Source of the DNA: Torymus aiolomorphi
Lineage: Eukaryota; Arthropoda; Insecta; Hymenoptera; Torymidae
Direction: 5' to 3'
DNA length: 64,000 nt
Assembly: GCA_036365515.1 (NCBI GenBank)
Contig: CM070873.1
Span: forward strand, 86,139,948 to 86,203,947
Positions 50,069-63,875 of the stretch are shown piece after piece; position 1 is the first letter of the stretch; each line of letters opens with the position of its first letter. The notes beneath the pieces were generated by a model, which saw only the letters and a program-made list of their open reading frames with translations, had not been told where the DNA came from and searched no databases. A program made the translations under genes and the position numbers.

Positions 50069-50341
50069 GTATGTTACGTCTCTCTCCGCGCCGCTCTCTC
50101 TCTCTCTCTCTCTCTACACTGCTCTCGTGACCGCGCACCGGGTTGCGCGACTCTCCCGTGCGCGACCCCTTCCTCGACCCTCGCTCTCTACGCGTTCTCT
50201 CGACTCGACAAGGATAGTTTGTGTTTGTGTGTGTGTCTTGCTGATCATCCTCGACGCTGGCAATAACAACAGGACAGCGATCACTAAACAGGTGTTCGCG
50301 TTGTGCCAGCGCCGAGTAAGCAGTTACATATGACTCTGTCA
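49669..50341. other. GC-rich region with CT microsatellite
   Basis: A long CT run (about 49996-50066) and a second one (about 50093-50115) lie in GC-rich sequence. Several overlapping Ser/Leu and Arg/Glu frames are driven by the repeat. I see no gene. Confidence 0.5.
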
Positions 50342-51480
50342 CAACTGTAAATAATAGTTATTACTGTCTCAAACCAAACAGCTATTAATAGTTATTTACA
50401 GTTATTTACAGTTATTTACAGTTATTTACACTTATTTACAGTTTTTTTACAGAAACGATTTCCGCTAGGAACCTACTTAGTTAATCTCAAATATTTTTAA
50501 AATCTTCCATATTATTGAAGAAGGCTTTGTATCTGTTTTGAAAGCATGATGAAAGTTAAATTTCGCGCGTGAGTCAAATCGCAACTTGACAATCGGCTTC
50601 TTCATTCGCCGCTCACGCGACGTGGGGATACATTGCACTGATAATTCTCGGGATTCGAGATAAGGTAAAGTTAGGCAGTAGTGGGACATGAAAACTAATC
50701 ATTTCAGCTGATTGCTCATGTCTCGAGGTTTATTTTAATAAAAAAATGGCTTTTTTCGTTGCCATGTTGTTGTATTAAAATAATCGCATTATAAGAATAT
50801 ATAACTATTGACTGGTGTAGTGGGACGCATTAATCTATTGGGAACCAGTAGTGGGGCGCCCGTTCGGACGCAGTAGTGGGACTATACTTTTCAACTTGTG
50901 AATATTTGTTGGCACATTTAAAAGCTTACTATTGGCTCATCACCAGTGACTACTTTTCGTCCATTTTTCCCATGTTAAATTTTTTTCTAAAATGGTGTCA
51001 CAAGACCGTTTTCTCATTTTCAGAGTTTTTTCGTATATTTTATGGCCTATAGAATGAGAAGAAACTTGTCGCGAAGGTGTGCCTTCAAATTTTCTTTTAA
51101 ATTTTTGGACCCTCAAGTGTGGACAAATTAAAAATTTCCTCATGTATGTACGACTATATTCGGCAGATGTCAATTTAGTATAGTGGTAGAAGGCAAATTT
51201 CAAAATTCGTCCTGCCAACATATTTGCAATTTAAACTTATGGTCTCCCGAGGTAGCCTTGTAATTAAAAGTTTAGCGCCGGATAAATATACTGTGCAATC
51301 AGAGTTCATGCATCTCTGTGAATGCCTTATTATACTCATTGACAGCAGTAGTAGCAGTTTTCCGCCTCGTTTGTTTCCTGTTATCCCTAGGCATCACGCA
51401 AAATATTAAGGAGACTGAGAGAAGATGGGCGATGACGACACTACTGTGCGTGGGGATAGATGCCGGAAGATTGGTACGAG
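50342..51480. other. Upstream region of MFSD1
   Basis: Five tandem AGTTATTTAC units lie at about 50390-50450. TAGTGGGAC recurs between 50670 and 50880. No gene is supported. The MFSD1 promoter and 5' UTR probably begin near 51300-51500. Confidence 0.4.
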
Positions 51481-51494
51481 GCGAGCGAAAGAGG

Positions 51495-51495
<1 letters not shown>

Positions 51496-51528
<33 letters not shown>

Positions 51529-51531
51529 AAA
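51496..51531. repeat. GA/G run in the MFSD1 5' leader
   Basis: GAGAGA repeats and a run of ten G lie about 40-75 bp upstream of the chosen ATG. Confidence 0.85.
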
Positions 51532-51570
51532 GACTTGTTTCGCGCGAACTCGCGTGTATATTCAGGACAT

Positions 51571-54431
51571 ATGGAAGGCGACGCGATGGACAGCGATAAC
51601 AGGGTCGCTAGATCTGAAGATGATCCGGCGCTCCAGGGATTCTTCAATCCCAAAAGAGCAACCTTCAGGTACCTGGGCCTCGCCCTCATGTGTCTGATAG
51701 GATTCGGTGAGTCTCTCTTATATATATCACCGTTGTTGGATATATATCATATATCATTGTTATGCTAAGGCGTTGCAAACGTTTCATCTGTTCATAGCTT
51801 GCAATTTTTTTTTTTATTTCTTTTTTTTGTTGTTATATTAAAAAATAATTATCGCTGCATTGATATATTGATACTTTGTAACTGAAGCAGAGCTATTTTT
51901 AAGTCATTGAGTCATTGAGAAAGCTCCGAGATTTATAAGATTAGGTTTTTTTCTGTATTTGTTTGATAACAAAGAGACGCGGATTAATAAGACTGCGAAC
52001 TCGCAACTGATCTATGCAATTTCATGATTAAGAATGACTAATACCGGCGTTTTACCTTGGCCAGGCATTTGTGCTTGAATTTGAAGTCTTATGCGACGCG
52101 TGGTACAGACTGCGGAGCAGATGAATAAGCGGCAAACGAGCTAAGAGTCATTGGGGAATCAAGAATGCCTCGCGGAGAAAAATTTCTGATTAAATCTTAC
52201 TGTATTTTCGACTAACGATAAACTTGGTTTCTAAGACTATTTAATATAATGAGAGCAATTATTCAACAATTCTATGGATTAGTAATATAAAAGGCTATAA
52301 AATCTAACATATTACTGCTAAAATATTTTATTTTATTTCCTATTTCCTACTGTACCACGGAGATAGCGGTTAGTATCGAATTGAAACTTAGAGTCAACTT
52401 CAGAGCGATATCAAAAAATATCATTGGCTAATGAATTTTGGAGGTCCATCTGCGCGCGTAGCTCGCTTTAGTGACTACTGATTTAAAATGATTATAAAAA
52501 GAAATACAGTCGGTATAATGTAAATTGTGAAAAAAATGTTTCAATGAATTATTAATTTACTATCCGGTATAGTAAAAATTACCATAGTGGGTAGTATTAT
52601 TTAATAAAGTAAAAGTTTGTTGTCCCTATACCCTAACTATGTCCGAGATTGCATAGAGTCGATGATGGTCGAAAATTACGACAAATATTTAAAGAAAAAT
52701 ATTTTTTATTGCAGACTCGTTAGTGAAATAAAAAAATAAAGATTGAAATGGGACCACCGGAGGGTAATTACCTTCCATTAACAAAAAAAAAATTATCCGA
52801 ATCGATCGTGTAGTTTCGGAATAATCGCTGGACAAACATAAAAAAAAAGGCAGATCGAATCGGGGGAGGTATATTTTATCAGAATGGTAAAATGTTAGAT
52901 GTGTATTTTCTCAGAAAGGTAAAAAAAAATTAGAATATCTTATGATAGAAGGGTAAATTTTCTGAATGTTTAAAAATGTATAATATATAAAAATTCGAAA
53001 AAATTTGGCAAGAAAGCCATAATATTTTCATTAAATTATTTTTATATGATATCTGATATCAATTTTTCGAATGCCATTTCTGCCTAATGATTAAATTGTA
53101 GAAAATGCAGTGATTTAGAACAGCTATAACGTCGAAAAATGAGCTAAAAATCATATAGGAATGAATGTTTTACATTTTTCGGAATTTTATTCTTCTAGTA
53201 AAAAGTATCTTTATAATTTTATGCAATCTGTTTTCAATGTTTAGTTCTGAATAGCTCATGTTCAGAATTTACAGTATCGGATTCGGAAAATATATTAAAC
53301 GATAGTATATTTTCTGAGAAAATACCCATCTAACATTTTACCATTCTGATAAAATACCCCCCTCCCCCCATCGAATTGAGAATTTCTTCCTTTTTCGATG
53401 TCGGTTAAAAACGATTTTTATTGCCTAAATTAATATATATAAAATGGTCAATCTTCGACTATAACTTGACATGGTTTATTTTACACAAAAATGTTGAATA
53501 CAAAAATTGGTAATTTTTTCGTCGGCAAAAAAGTTTGGCAACGGATAATGAGTGTACATGAGTATTTTCATGTTGGGGGACGCCCAAAGAACCGAAAAAA
53601 CCTTATGTGGTAGGTGTGCCCTCAAAAAAAATTTTTTCCGTTTTTGTACCCCAGTTGTTGTCTGTAGTCCGCGGATTTGCACATATAAGGAGGTGTATCG
53701 CGGGTTTCACTTCCGTCCCTGAGGAGGAGCCGGAGCGGGCTCGAAACGTTGGGCAATTTGGTGGTGGGGGGGCAGTCAGATCGTCCTTTGCTAACAAAGT
53801 TTTTTCCAGGTTTTATATAAGATTTTATTTCAGATTCTGCGGGGTGATTATAAACAAGGGCAATCTGACTGCCATAAATATTAATTATTTTAATTTAATT
53901 TGCAAGACTGTAAGACCAATGGAAAAATTCTTATCAGTTGACAGTTTTCTAAATAAAAATTATAATTTTCAGGTTCTTATTTCTGCTACGACAATCCTGC
54001 TGCATTGCAAGATAAGTTTGCATCTGAATTAAAAATGCCCACAAGCAAATTTGTTTTACTCTATTCAGTGTACGCATGGCCAAATGTAATTTTATGCGTT
54101 ATAGGAGGTTTTCTGTTAGATAGCGTGTTTGGAATTAGACGAGGAACCATAATTTATATGTTTCTGATTGTGATAGGACACCTGATATTTGCCATGGGAG
54201 CTTACGTCGATGCTTTCTGGTTAATGCTGGTAGGCAGATTTATATTTGGGTATGTATTTGTTTAGTACAGTTTTCACTAAAATAAATATTGTTCTTATGA
54301 TTTTTGCTTCCTCAAAGAGGAAGCTTTGTAACGTTGAAAAAAATTTTTGAAACAAAAAATGTTCAAAAACATGTTTCAAGACTTTTGGCGCTAAAATCCA
54401 TTATTTTTGATAAAAAAAATTTTCGTATCTG

Positions 54432-54463
<32 letters not shown>

Positions 54464-57228
54464 GGCGGGCGGGCGGGCGGGCGGGCGTGTGTGTGTGTGT
54501 GTGTGTGTGTACAGGCGATAACTTTTGAACCGATCGACCGATTTATATCGGAAAAGGCTTATTCTCTTCGTTTCGGAGGAGAATAGAGAGAGCATAACCT
54601 ACTTTTTGATTTTACCTATTTTTTTTTTATAACCAAAAAACGATTTTGAATTTTTCGTTTTTTTTTTTTTTTAATTTGTTTCAGCCAGTACTACTTAATA
54701 AATTTTTATTAAAAGGTCTTTAAATTACCTACAATTTCTTTTTTTTTTAATTTAAATTATCTCTAGCCTGTCATTTGTTATTAATGAAAATATGGTTTAT
54801 ATTTCTTTAATTAATATCTCAAAAAATTTTTCATTTTTCCACTCAAAATTTTTACCACTTATTACACTTATCGAGTAGAACATTGTGTTAAAATTTGAAG
54901 AGGTTATGTTGATTTGTTTTCGAGAAAAAAATTATTTTTGAAAACAAGTGCGTTTTCTTTCGTTAACGATATCAGGATTAAAAGTCAATGAATCGTTTTA
55001 AAATTTGGCAAAGAATTAGCTTTTTTATATCTAAGGATTCAGTTCTTTGTCGAAAAAAATCTGACCATTGTGACCAAAAATATTTAAGGTTACAATTTTT
55101 TTATAAATTTCTTATATTTGCATTTTTAAAAAGAATATTCGATTGATTGACTCAAAATGTTTACCACTTATTACACTTATCGAGTACAACATTATGTTAA
55201 AATTTCAAGAGGTTATGTTGGTCAAAATTTGTTTACTCATTCCAAATTAGCCCCAAAACACAAATATAAAGTTTTAGAGCAAAATATGCAATAGTTCTAT
55301 TTAATTTGTATATCATATATAAATAAAATAATTATTGTGTACTAGGGCATATCCCCGAGAAAGTAATTTCAGATTGAGTCCCGCGGCAACGTGTACTGGG
55401 GCAACGATAATAATTGACTTTCAAAATATGAATTTCGTAAAAATTTCATAAAAATATTTCATAAAAATATCGATTCTTAAATATGAAAAAAACTTATACC
55501 TCTCTGTTAAATTTCAAAACGATTCGTTGTCTTTTGTTAAGAAGTATAACTTAGTTATTATATTTGTATGATTGTTACAATGATGGATTAACTTTAAACC
55601 ACTAAGTAGAGCAGGATAGTAGTTAAATACTTGTTTCAAAACAAATATTTATGAGATTATTGCAAATACATACTTTTCTTTCTCAAACTAATGTATTTCT
55701 TTAACATTTTTTATAACAATAATTAATTGTTTGTATAGTATACATAAATGAAAAAACAAAGAAGATAGTTTTTATATTCAGTCAAATTATTTAACAAACA
55801 ACAAAGATCCACAAAGAAAACAGTTTTATTTATTAATAAAGTTTTGTTGTGAAAAATTTACTTTTGTTTTTTAAATTTAAAAAATGGAATCGATAAATTA
55901 GTTTGAGGAAGCATCTTGTCAATGAATTGGCAGCGGTTTTTTTTCATTCATATTTTAATTCTAGAATTGGAGCAGAAACGTTAGCTGTTGCTCAAAGCAC
56001 TTATGCAGTTTTATGGTTTAAAGGAAAAGAACTAAGTATGGTTTTTGGACTACAACAAAGTTTCGCTAGAGTAGGCTCCACAGCGAACTTCTTAGTAATG
56101 GAAAACCTATTCAGTTACGTCTCAAAAACGTTAGGTTATTTAGGTGGTCAATGTATTGGAGTTATTTTGTTCATTACTGCTGTAACTTGTGTCGGTTCAA
56201 TGATCTGCGCTATCGTTTTGGGACTCATGGATAGGTATACAGAAAAAGTTTTGAAACGAAATGAAGGTCAAAAAACTAAAATGGTCAAATTTGCCGATGT
56301 TAAAAACTTTAGGATTGTATTTTGGCTAGTTGCCTGGATTTGTGTCACGTATTATGCCGCTATTGTTCCGTTCATCGTTTTGGGACAGTGAGTAACTTAA
56401 ATTCGGACTTAATACTTTACGAAATTTGAAATATTTGTATTTTTTTATTGCTTATTTAAATTATTATTACTTTCTAGAGTTTATTTTATAGAAAAATATG
56501 GATTAGATCCAGGAACTGCGAACACTGTCAATTCGTTGGTCTATTTTATTGCGATTGTAGGATGTCCTCTTTTCGGCATAATAGTGGATAAAACTGGAAG
56601 AAATATTATCTGGCTAGGCATCAGTGTCATTGGCACACTTATAGCCCATGGACTACTAGCATTTACTCAAATTAATCCATACGTTAGCGTAAGTATCATG
56701 GGAATATTCTATTCCATACTTGCAAGCAGCCTTTGGCCTTTGATTGCTTTAATAATACCGGAACGGCATGTAGGAACAGCCTATGGCATGTGAGTAGAAC
56801 TAATTTTAATTCCCGACGTGGTGCTTCGTTTTGTAATGATTTGTAGTAATAATTATAATTTGATTTCTTTTACAGTGCCCAAGCGATTCAGAACTTAGGT
56901 CTAGCGGTGATATCTATTCTCTGCGGAATCATAGTTGAGAATCATGGCTACGTGGCTTTAGAATTATTCTTCCTTGCTTGGCTCTGCAGTGAGTATTGAA
57001 AAATTAAAAAAAGAAAACTAAGATTTTCTCGCAAGTACTAAATTATTAAACAATCTCGTTTCTATTTCAGTAACACTGATCACCGCAGCAATAATTTGGA
57101 TATTGGACTCGAGGGCAACCGGTGGTTACCTGAGTATGTCACCTAAGCAGCGCAAGCAGTACGATAAAAACTCAGGCGATTTGGTGAGCCACGATTTGCT
57201 GTATCCACAATTGGAGATGCGCATATGA
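51571..57228 (+). CDS. MFSD1: MFSD1, major facilitator superfamily domain-containing protein 1 (6 exons)
   Basis: Exons: 51571-51706, 53973-54249, 55965-56387, 56478-56789, 56876-56988 and 57071-57228, phases 1, 2, 2, 2, 1, for 472 aa. The protein aligns along its length with animal MFSD1: a short acidic N-tail, FGSYFCYDNPAALQ after helix 1, KF.LLYS.YAWPN, FGIRRGT, LAVAQSTYAVLWFKGKELSM, DKTGRNIIW, GTAYGIAQAIQNLGLA and TGGYLS..QR at the end. Twelve hydrophobic helices are visible. In mammals MFSD1 is a lysosomal dipeptide exporter that works with GLMP; the same role is likely here. An in-frame upstream ATG at 51460 would read through the GA repeat, so I prefer 51571. Intron 1 (2.3 kb) and intron 2 (1.7 kb) are filled with repeats. 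Confidence 0.92.
51707..52861. other. MFSD1 intron 1, first part
   Basis: AT-rich intron sequence with nothing recognised. Confidence 0.45.
52862..53372. mobile_element. GGGGGAGGTATTTTATCAG TIR element, copy 1
   Basis: GGTAAAATGTTAGATG and TATTTTCTCAG at the left are mirrored at the right before CCCCCCTCCCCCC. The uninterrupted interior (CATTTCTGCCTAATGATT at about 53083) is the empty-site paralogue of the copy at 59941. Confidence 0.75.
53600..53800 (+). other. Possible Penelope-like remnant with hammerhead-like core
   Basis: CTGAGGA at 53719-53725, stem GAGCC/GGCTC (53727-53731 with 53738-53742), then GAAAC at 53743. This order resembles a hammerhead ribozyme core, as found in Penelope-like elements, but one base is out of register and no stem III partner was found. 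Confidence 0.25.
54300..55240 (+). repeat. Single-arm copy of the 3.3-kb inverted-repeat family
   Basis: It begins GCTTCCTCAAAGAGGAAGC, TTTGTAACGTTGAAAA, with a TG/GCGGGC microsatellite and CGATCGACCGATTTATATCGG. It matches one arm of 40785-44095 and sits in MFSD1 intron 2. Confidence 0.65.
55241..55879. other. MFSD1 intron 2, AT-rich part
   Basis: Nothing recognised. Confidence 0.4.
55880..55945 (+). repeat. Dispersed hairpin repeat next to MFSD1 exon 3
   Basis: TTTGAGGAAGC, the GTCAAT-GA-ATTGGCA hairpin and GCGG with a T run end about 20 bp before the exon 3 splice acceptor. The T run and following TTTTAATTCTAG may serve as the polypyrimidine tract. Confidence 0.65.
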
Positions 57229-58160
<932 letters not shown>

Positions 58161-58402
58161 TGGTATATTTGAAGAGATATCAACGTATAGATCGGTACTT
58201 TTGAAGATATGTCGGCATTTTAAAGAGACTCCTCAAATTTCTCAACGCAAGAATCGCGACTTTTGAGGAGAAATCTATACCCCCTTTTCCCAGAGTCGGT
58301 AACCTGAGGGTCATTATTTCTTTAGTCACATTGCCCGAACTCTGAGCGAAAGGTTCACATCTCCTCAAAAGTACCAATTTATAAAAACACACACACACAT
58401 CA

Positions 58403-58443
<41 letters not shown>

Positions 58444-59635
58444 GGTGTCCCTTATTTCCAGAATTGGAAAAATATAAAAGTGCCCATTGAATTTCAAAAA
58501 TATGTGCCAAAAAAGTAAGAAAAATGTTCGGCAGCACACTGTAGACCTAAAAATGTTGTGCCGCCGAGCACATGAATTTTTGAAATTTTGACAATTTTCC
58601 AAAATCGGTTTATTTGTAGAGGTGGCTATTTTATCGTACGCTAAGGCGTCTAAATTGTGGATAAAACTTGGAAATATCATCCACAACAATTTTACTTGCT
58701 TTGATTATGTAGAAGTAACTTTTTGTCCACTTAGTATAGGTCACAATATGCCAAAAAATAAAAAAAAAATAGCGTTTTTCGCAATTTATCATATCTAAAT
58801 CCCGGAAAAGCCTCTTTTGCACCACAGCAATTATAAGTTCGTGAAATTACCTTTAATTTGACCTATTTATGAACCCTTTTAGGATGCCTGCGAGCCGCAA
58901 AATCGTTGCTTGAAAATTATATGAAATTTCGTTAAAGAGGTAAACTTTTCATTACAGGAGATCTGGTCAATTCCCAACAATTCAGAAGACCTATAGAATC
59001 TAAAGCTTTTTTAGTGCTATCAAAGACCTTCAATTTAAGCCCCAGATGAGGTCTCTTGGTGCTTCTGGAGCCGAGTAATGATTTTTTTTAAATGTTAAAA
59101 ATTTTAAGTATGCAAATGGTGAATCGTAATTACATTTTTCCTAATTTGTCCGCGCATATCTCGGCTTCTATGAGTCCAAGAAAGGTTTACAGCTCAAATT
59201 AAAGGTAATGATTGTGGCTTCAAAATGAAATGTGTAAAATCCCGTTCTGATCGTTTATAAAAAACCGCTGTTCTTCAAGCTTTTCTGAATGTGAAAATAA
59301 ATATATACAAGTTCGATTTAATAATATCATTTTTTGGCGCCAATTTCAAGTCAATTTTGGATTGAAAAGAATTGACGGAAATTTCAGCTTTCTTTCTAAA
59401 CGACGAAACTTGAAAAAAGGATTTAATGTTAAAGGTACATTTAGTGAACAAAGTTGTTCTTGTTCTTTAAGCCTTTCTGAATGTAAAAAAAATTATTTAC
59501 AAGCCCGATTGAATTGTATATATATACTTTTTCGGCGCCACTTTTTAGTGTGCCACTTATAGAAATTGAATTATGGTCTTCTAAAGAACGTGATGTCGAT
59601 GCACCCCTCGTTTAAGAAATCATCAGTTTTTTTTT
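58161..59635. other. Repeat-rich sequence, nature unresolved
   Basis: GGTACTTTTGA and TCAAAAGTACC frame 58188-58375, which suggests a short inverted element. A CA run lies near 58387-58440. CTTCAAGCTTTTCTGAATG and TTCTTTAAGCCTTTCTGAATG are tandem-like near 59272 and 59460. No gene is supported. Confidence 0.4.
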
Positions 59636-59940
59636 TGGGGGGAGGGGTATTTTATCAAAATGGTAAAACGTTAGATGGGTATTTTCTCAGAAAATATACT
59701 ATCGTTTAAAACATTTTCCGAATCCGATACTATAAATTCCGAACAGGAGATATTCAGAAAACACAAGGGATTTCTTTCGAAAAAAATATCAGAAAACTTT
59801 GCGTCTATAAAAATTGAAAACAGATTGTATAAAATTATAAAGATACTTTTTACTAATAAAATAAAACTCCGAAAAATGTGACTCCTAAAAACATTATTTC
59901 CTTATATATCTTCCTTATATAGATTCCTATACGATTTTTA
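59636..59940 (-). mobile_element. Partial, inverted copy of the GGGGGAGG family
   Basis: GGGGAGGGGTATTTTATC, then AGATGGGTATTTTCTCAG and CCGAATCCGATACTATAAATT. This is the reverse complement of about 53220-53372. The frame 59675-59881 is not a gene. Confidence 0.65.
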
Positions 59941-60158
59941 GGGGGGAGGTATTTTATCAGAATGGTAAAATGTTAGATGGGTATTTTCTCAGAAAGGTAA
60001 AAAAAATAGAACATCTTATGATAGAAGAGTAACTTTTCCTAAGGTTTAAAAATATATAATACATAAAAATTCGAAAAAATTTGGCAAGAACGCCATGATA
60101 TTTTCATTAAATTATTTTTATATGATATGTAACATCAAGTTTCCGAATGCCATTTCTA

Positions 60159-61200
60159 CACGGAGAAAAATCTGATTTGGAAAATTACCATTAATCTTAT
60201 CAAAGCGAAGATATACTCTGATTCTGACGCTTTTTACTACTATTATAGGATTTTCTACCATTGTAATGTATTCCTTTTACAACTTTCATTTTAAGTATTA
60301 CAAGTGTCGAGATAACTTTCTACTACATTTATATAGCAAAAAATATACATATTGTAATATAGTATTAAAAGTATCTTCTTTTTTTTATAAAAAATATGAA
60401 ACATTACTATATTTTATGGCAAAAACTGCGAAGACTTGATATTCGAATGCCGGAGTTACAAAAATGTTGATATTTAATTCTAAGTTTTACAATGATTTAT
60501 GGTAAAAATTATGATGTGTGAAATGCGCATGCGCGCGGCGAACACGCGCAGTCTGCTGGCTGCTGCTCTGTCTTACCGACGTCCCTAATTTTCAGGTTAT
60601 CTAGATCTCACACAATATGTTTTGCAACACAAAACTGGTCGGATATAATAAATTCCTATTTATTTTTACTTTTATAAATATATTATCAGTTGCTAATTTT
60701 CCTTTACGTTAATTATAATGCCATATATTAATTGAAATTCAACAACGCGTCTAACTCAAATCTGCCATACATCTAGCGATAGCTAATGTACAAGTTCCAA
60801 AAATTTGTAGTCTAATGTTGTTATGGGTAAGTGGTTAGAGCGTCCGACTGCCGTGCCAAGGGTCGAGGGATCGAATCCGGCCGTCTCCGTCGAAAAAAAA
60901 TTTTTAATTTTCTTTATTCTTTACTTTAATTTATTTCTTGTATTTCTTGTATTAATAATATATGTGTGTGCAACCTTGAAATATATATAGAATATCACGA
61001 ATAACCACGATAATTACAGAAATGAAAATTAAATTTTTAAAATTTTTAACTCGAAAAATATTTCCTATACGAGATGTTGTAAAATTTACCATATTAAATT
61101 GGAAACATTAATAGGAAATTTGTCTGTCTCCGTTTTACTATGAAAAATTGTAATTTTTCCTATAGAATTTGTAAATTTTGCTACATGATTTCTCTCCGTG
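60159..61200. mobile_element. CACGGAG TIR element with internal tRNA-like sequence, second copy
   Basis: The ends CACGGAGAAAAAT and ATGATTTCTCTCCGTG are flanked by TA. The uninterrupted paralogue at 53083 confirms the TA duplication and both edges. It is related to 27051-27769 by its ends and by TTGTCTGTC and AATTTTGCTACATGATTTC blocks. Confidence 0.8.
60820..60891 (+). ncRNA. tRNA-like sequence in the second CACGGAG element
   Basis: TAAGTGGTTAGAG (A-box-like) and GGGATCGAATCC (B-box-like) at tRNA spacing, with an anticodon-like loop containing GCC. An A run and TTTTT follow. Stem pairing is weak, so I call it tRNA-like. Confidence 0.6.
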
Positions 61201-61405
61201 TACCTAACGATTAAATTATAGAAAATGCAGTGATTTAGAAAAGCTATAACGTCGGCAAATGAGCTAAAAATCGTGTAGGAATGGACGATTCAGATTTTTC
61301 AGAATTTTATTTTTCTAGTAAAAAGTATCTTTATAATTTTATACAATCTGTTTTTCTAAGAAAATACCCATCTAACATTTTGCCATTCTGATAAAATTCC
61401 TCCTC

Positions 61406-63875
61406 CCTCACTTTTACTCGCACGTGCATAAACATGCAGTAAAAAAAAATATGTTTAAAAATGAGAAGCTCGCCGTTTTATTTGTTATTTGTGGTACCTA
61501 GAACAGAATTAAAGAAAACGTTTAGTGAATGTGCCTCAACATTAATTTTTGAAATTTCTTTTAAGCTAAAAGTTAGAAATTCCAGAGAAATGCTCATTTA
61601 CTAATTGCCGTAACAACGAGTTTATTATGCTGACTATTTTATAAGTAACAAAACTAGCCCTCTGTTTTTTTATCTATCTTGACAGAAAATAGAAGAAGTA
61701 TGGACACACTATACACATAGGTATCTTGTATAACACACTTTCTATTTATATGTTATATGATTATGTTTGTAATAGTATATTATGCACCAAGGGAATAAAG
61801 TGGGCTGTGTGCCCCCTACGCCAGAGTTGTCGCGCGAGCGAAGCAAGGACGACAAATGCGCAGGTGACCCAAGAGGATATTCTTCTTGAATAAGATAGGT
61901 ATTAGAATTATTAATTTTATACTTGACTCTAGACAAAAATCTTTTTAAATCGAAATCCGTTTGTAAAGAGTAAATTTCTCCCTCCTCAAAGCACTATAGT
62001 AACATTTTCTCTTAAAAAGTTTTAATAAAAACATGTTTTACTTATTGCCATTTATTGTTATGATGAATTTTTAGACTTATAACAAAAGAATCGGAAAAAA
62101 AGTTATTCGGAGATAGATCCAGAGGTTATGGGTAATCAAACCATAGACTTTATAGTATTTCAACATGATAACTAGCTGAAAATAAGAGCTTCTCTAACTT
62201 CCTGAGCATGGATTTTATTAAAAGATGATGATGTCATTTTTAAGCTACAAAATTACACTCTGAAATTGTATCCACATCCACAATCCAGACGTGAGAAACT
62301 TTCCTCAAGAGTTCCTGACCGATACTTGCTAAAATAGAAATATATTAATAAAAATAACTTTTACATATCTCTATAGTTTGTCATTGTTAAAATTTATTTT
62401 TTTTAAATAAGATTCAACCTGTAGGTTAAATGTAAATTAAAATGTAGATATATAATGTAAATACAAACAGTAAATTGCATTGTAGTTAATATCGTAATTA
62501 ATTACTTGTATTGCATACTCATATTTTCTGCTGCAAAAGGACTCCGTCATAAATACTTATAATATGATCTATTCTCCAAAGGAATATTTTTTTATTATCT
62601 TATATTAATTACGAACATTAACAAGAAAATCCTGCGCAAAGAAAAATAATTACTTTTCAGATAGTAGGAATCGAGTCTTCATAAAAAGAAAAATTCTATT
62701 TTGAATCTACAGACAGAGATTCAGACTGAAAAGGTAATTTCTCTTGTCAATGTATAATTTAGCTTTAAATAGAAAATTATTTTATTTAAATAATAATAAT
62801 ACATGTTTGTAAGAAACTATTGCATCTTGTAGAAAAAATGTTCATTGTATCAAATAAAGACAATAAGAAAATTAGTGTAACTTGTTTTTCTTGTCTCTCT
62901 ATAAAGCAGTTGACAGATAAAAAATTATGGTTCAGGTACGAATTGGCACTACTAATTTTTTTAATAGAAAACTTGTGAAGCTTCGCTGCTCACTCATGTT
63001 TACAAAATATTTTGTCTTTTAACACATAACTAATATTTAGGGAATATCTTTGCAAAACATACAGATATAGATTAGTCTTTCCCTTGATAATTTAATCATT
63101 ACGTATTATCAAATCTCAATAATTTTGTATCCCTAAAATTCCTTTAAAAATTTAGAAAATTAATAATCTTGTATTTCGGCTAATTTTTATAGCACATCGA
63201 CCTACCAGGACTCAAGTTCAAGATTTTGGCACCCAAAAAAGCTAAACAAATTGTGCAACGATCGTAAGTGTGTTCCTGTTCCTATATAGATAAATATATA
63301 TCAATAGGAAAAGCATATTAACAACAATTTTTTCATTTATGAACGCAGCTGATACGTTACCATTATTTATAATAGATTTTTTACTTTTTTTATTGCAAGG
63401 CAAACATTTTGAGCGTTGATTCATTTGTCTGCTTAAACTTTGGAGTTCCCAAAAAAGTTAAAAGTTCCTGAGATTTACTCGTACCTATATTAATGTGAAT
63501 TACTTATAATACAAAGTAACATTAACTATGCACATCTCTTTTTAGATTGTAAACGATTAGTAACTGTAACAAATTTTACTTGATGTTTAATTTTGTGATT
63601 ATTATTAAAAATCTCTTGAATGCTAAGAATTAATATTTTGAAAATTTATAACTCTTTGAATATTGGTTTCTCGTAGATGTCGAATGAAACATTTTAATCT
63701 TAAAATTGCTGGAATTTTCAAGAAAAAATTATTCTGATCGCAAAAGGTTGTTTTTATTTGTTTAAATAGCGTTTTTGTTCAAACAAATGCATTTAAATCA
63801 AAGTTCTTGCAATTTTGTTAAATTGTAACCTCGAAATTTAGATTCTTCGAATCAAAATCTATAAAAGCGATGGTT
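61406..63875. other. AT-rich sequence, nothing recognised
   Basis: Only short frames without domains occur. I see no inverted repeat or RNA I can support. Confidence 0.4.

Larger units (their letters stand above)
59941..61405. mobile_element. GGGGGAGG TIR element, copy 2, interrupted
   Basis: It is co-linear with 52862-53372 but split at CATTTCTA by the CACGGAG element (60159-61200); the sequence resumes with CCTAACGATTAAATT. The right end TTTTGCCATTCTGATAAAAT is followed by CCTCCTCCCTC. Confidence 0.75.

Noticed and set aside
49630..50342. Ser/Leu-rich and Arg/Glu-rich frames up to 166 aa
   Set aside because: They arise from the CT microsatellite read on both strands.
53607..54032. 141-aa frame upstream of MFSD1 exon 2
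   Set aside because: It crosses the intron 1 acceptor in the wrong frame for MFSD1 and has no domain.
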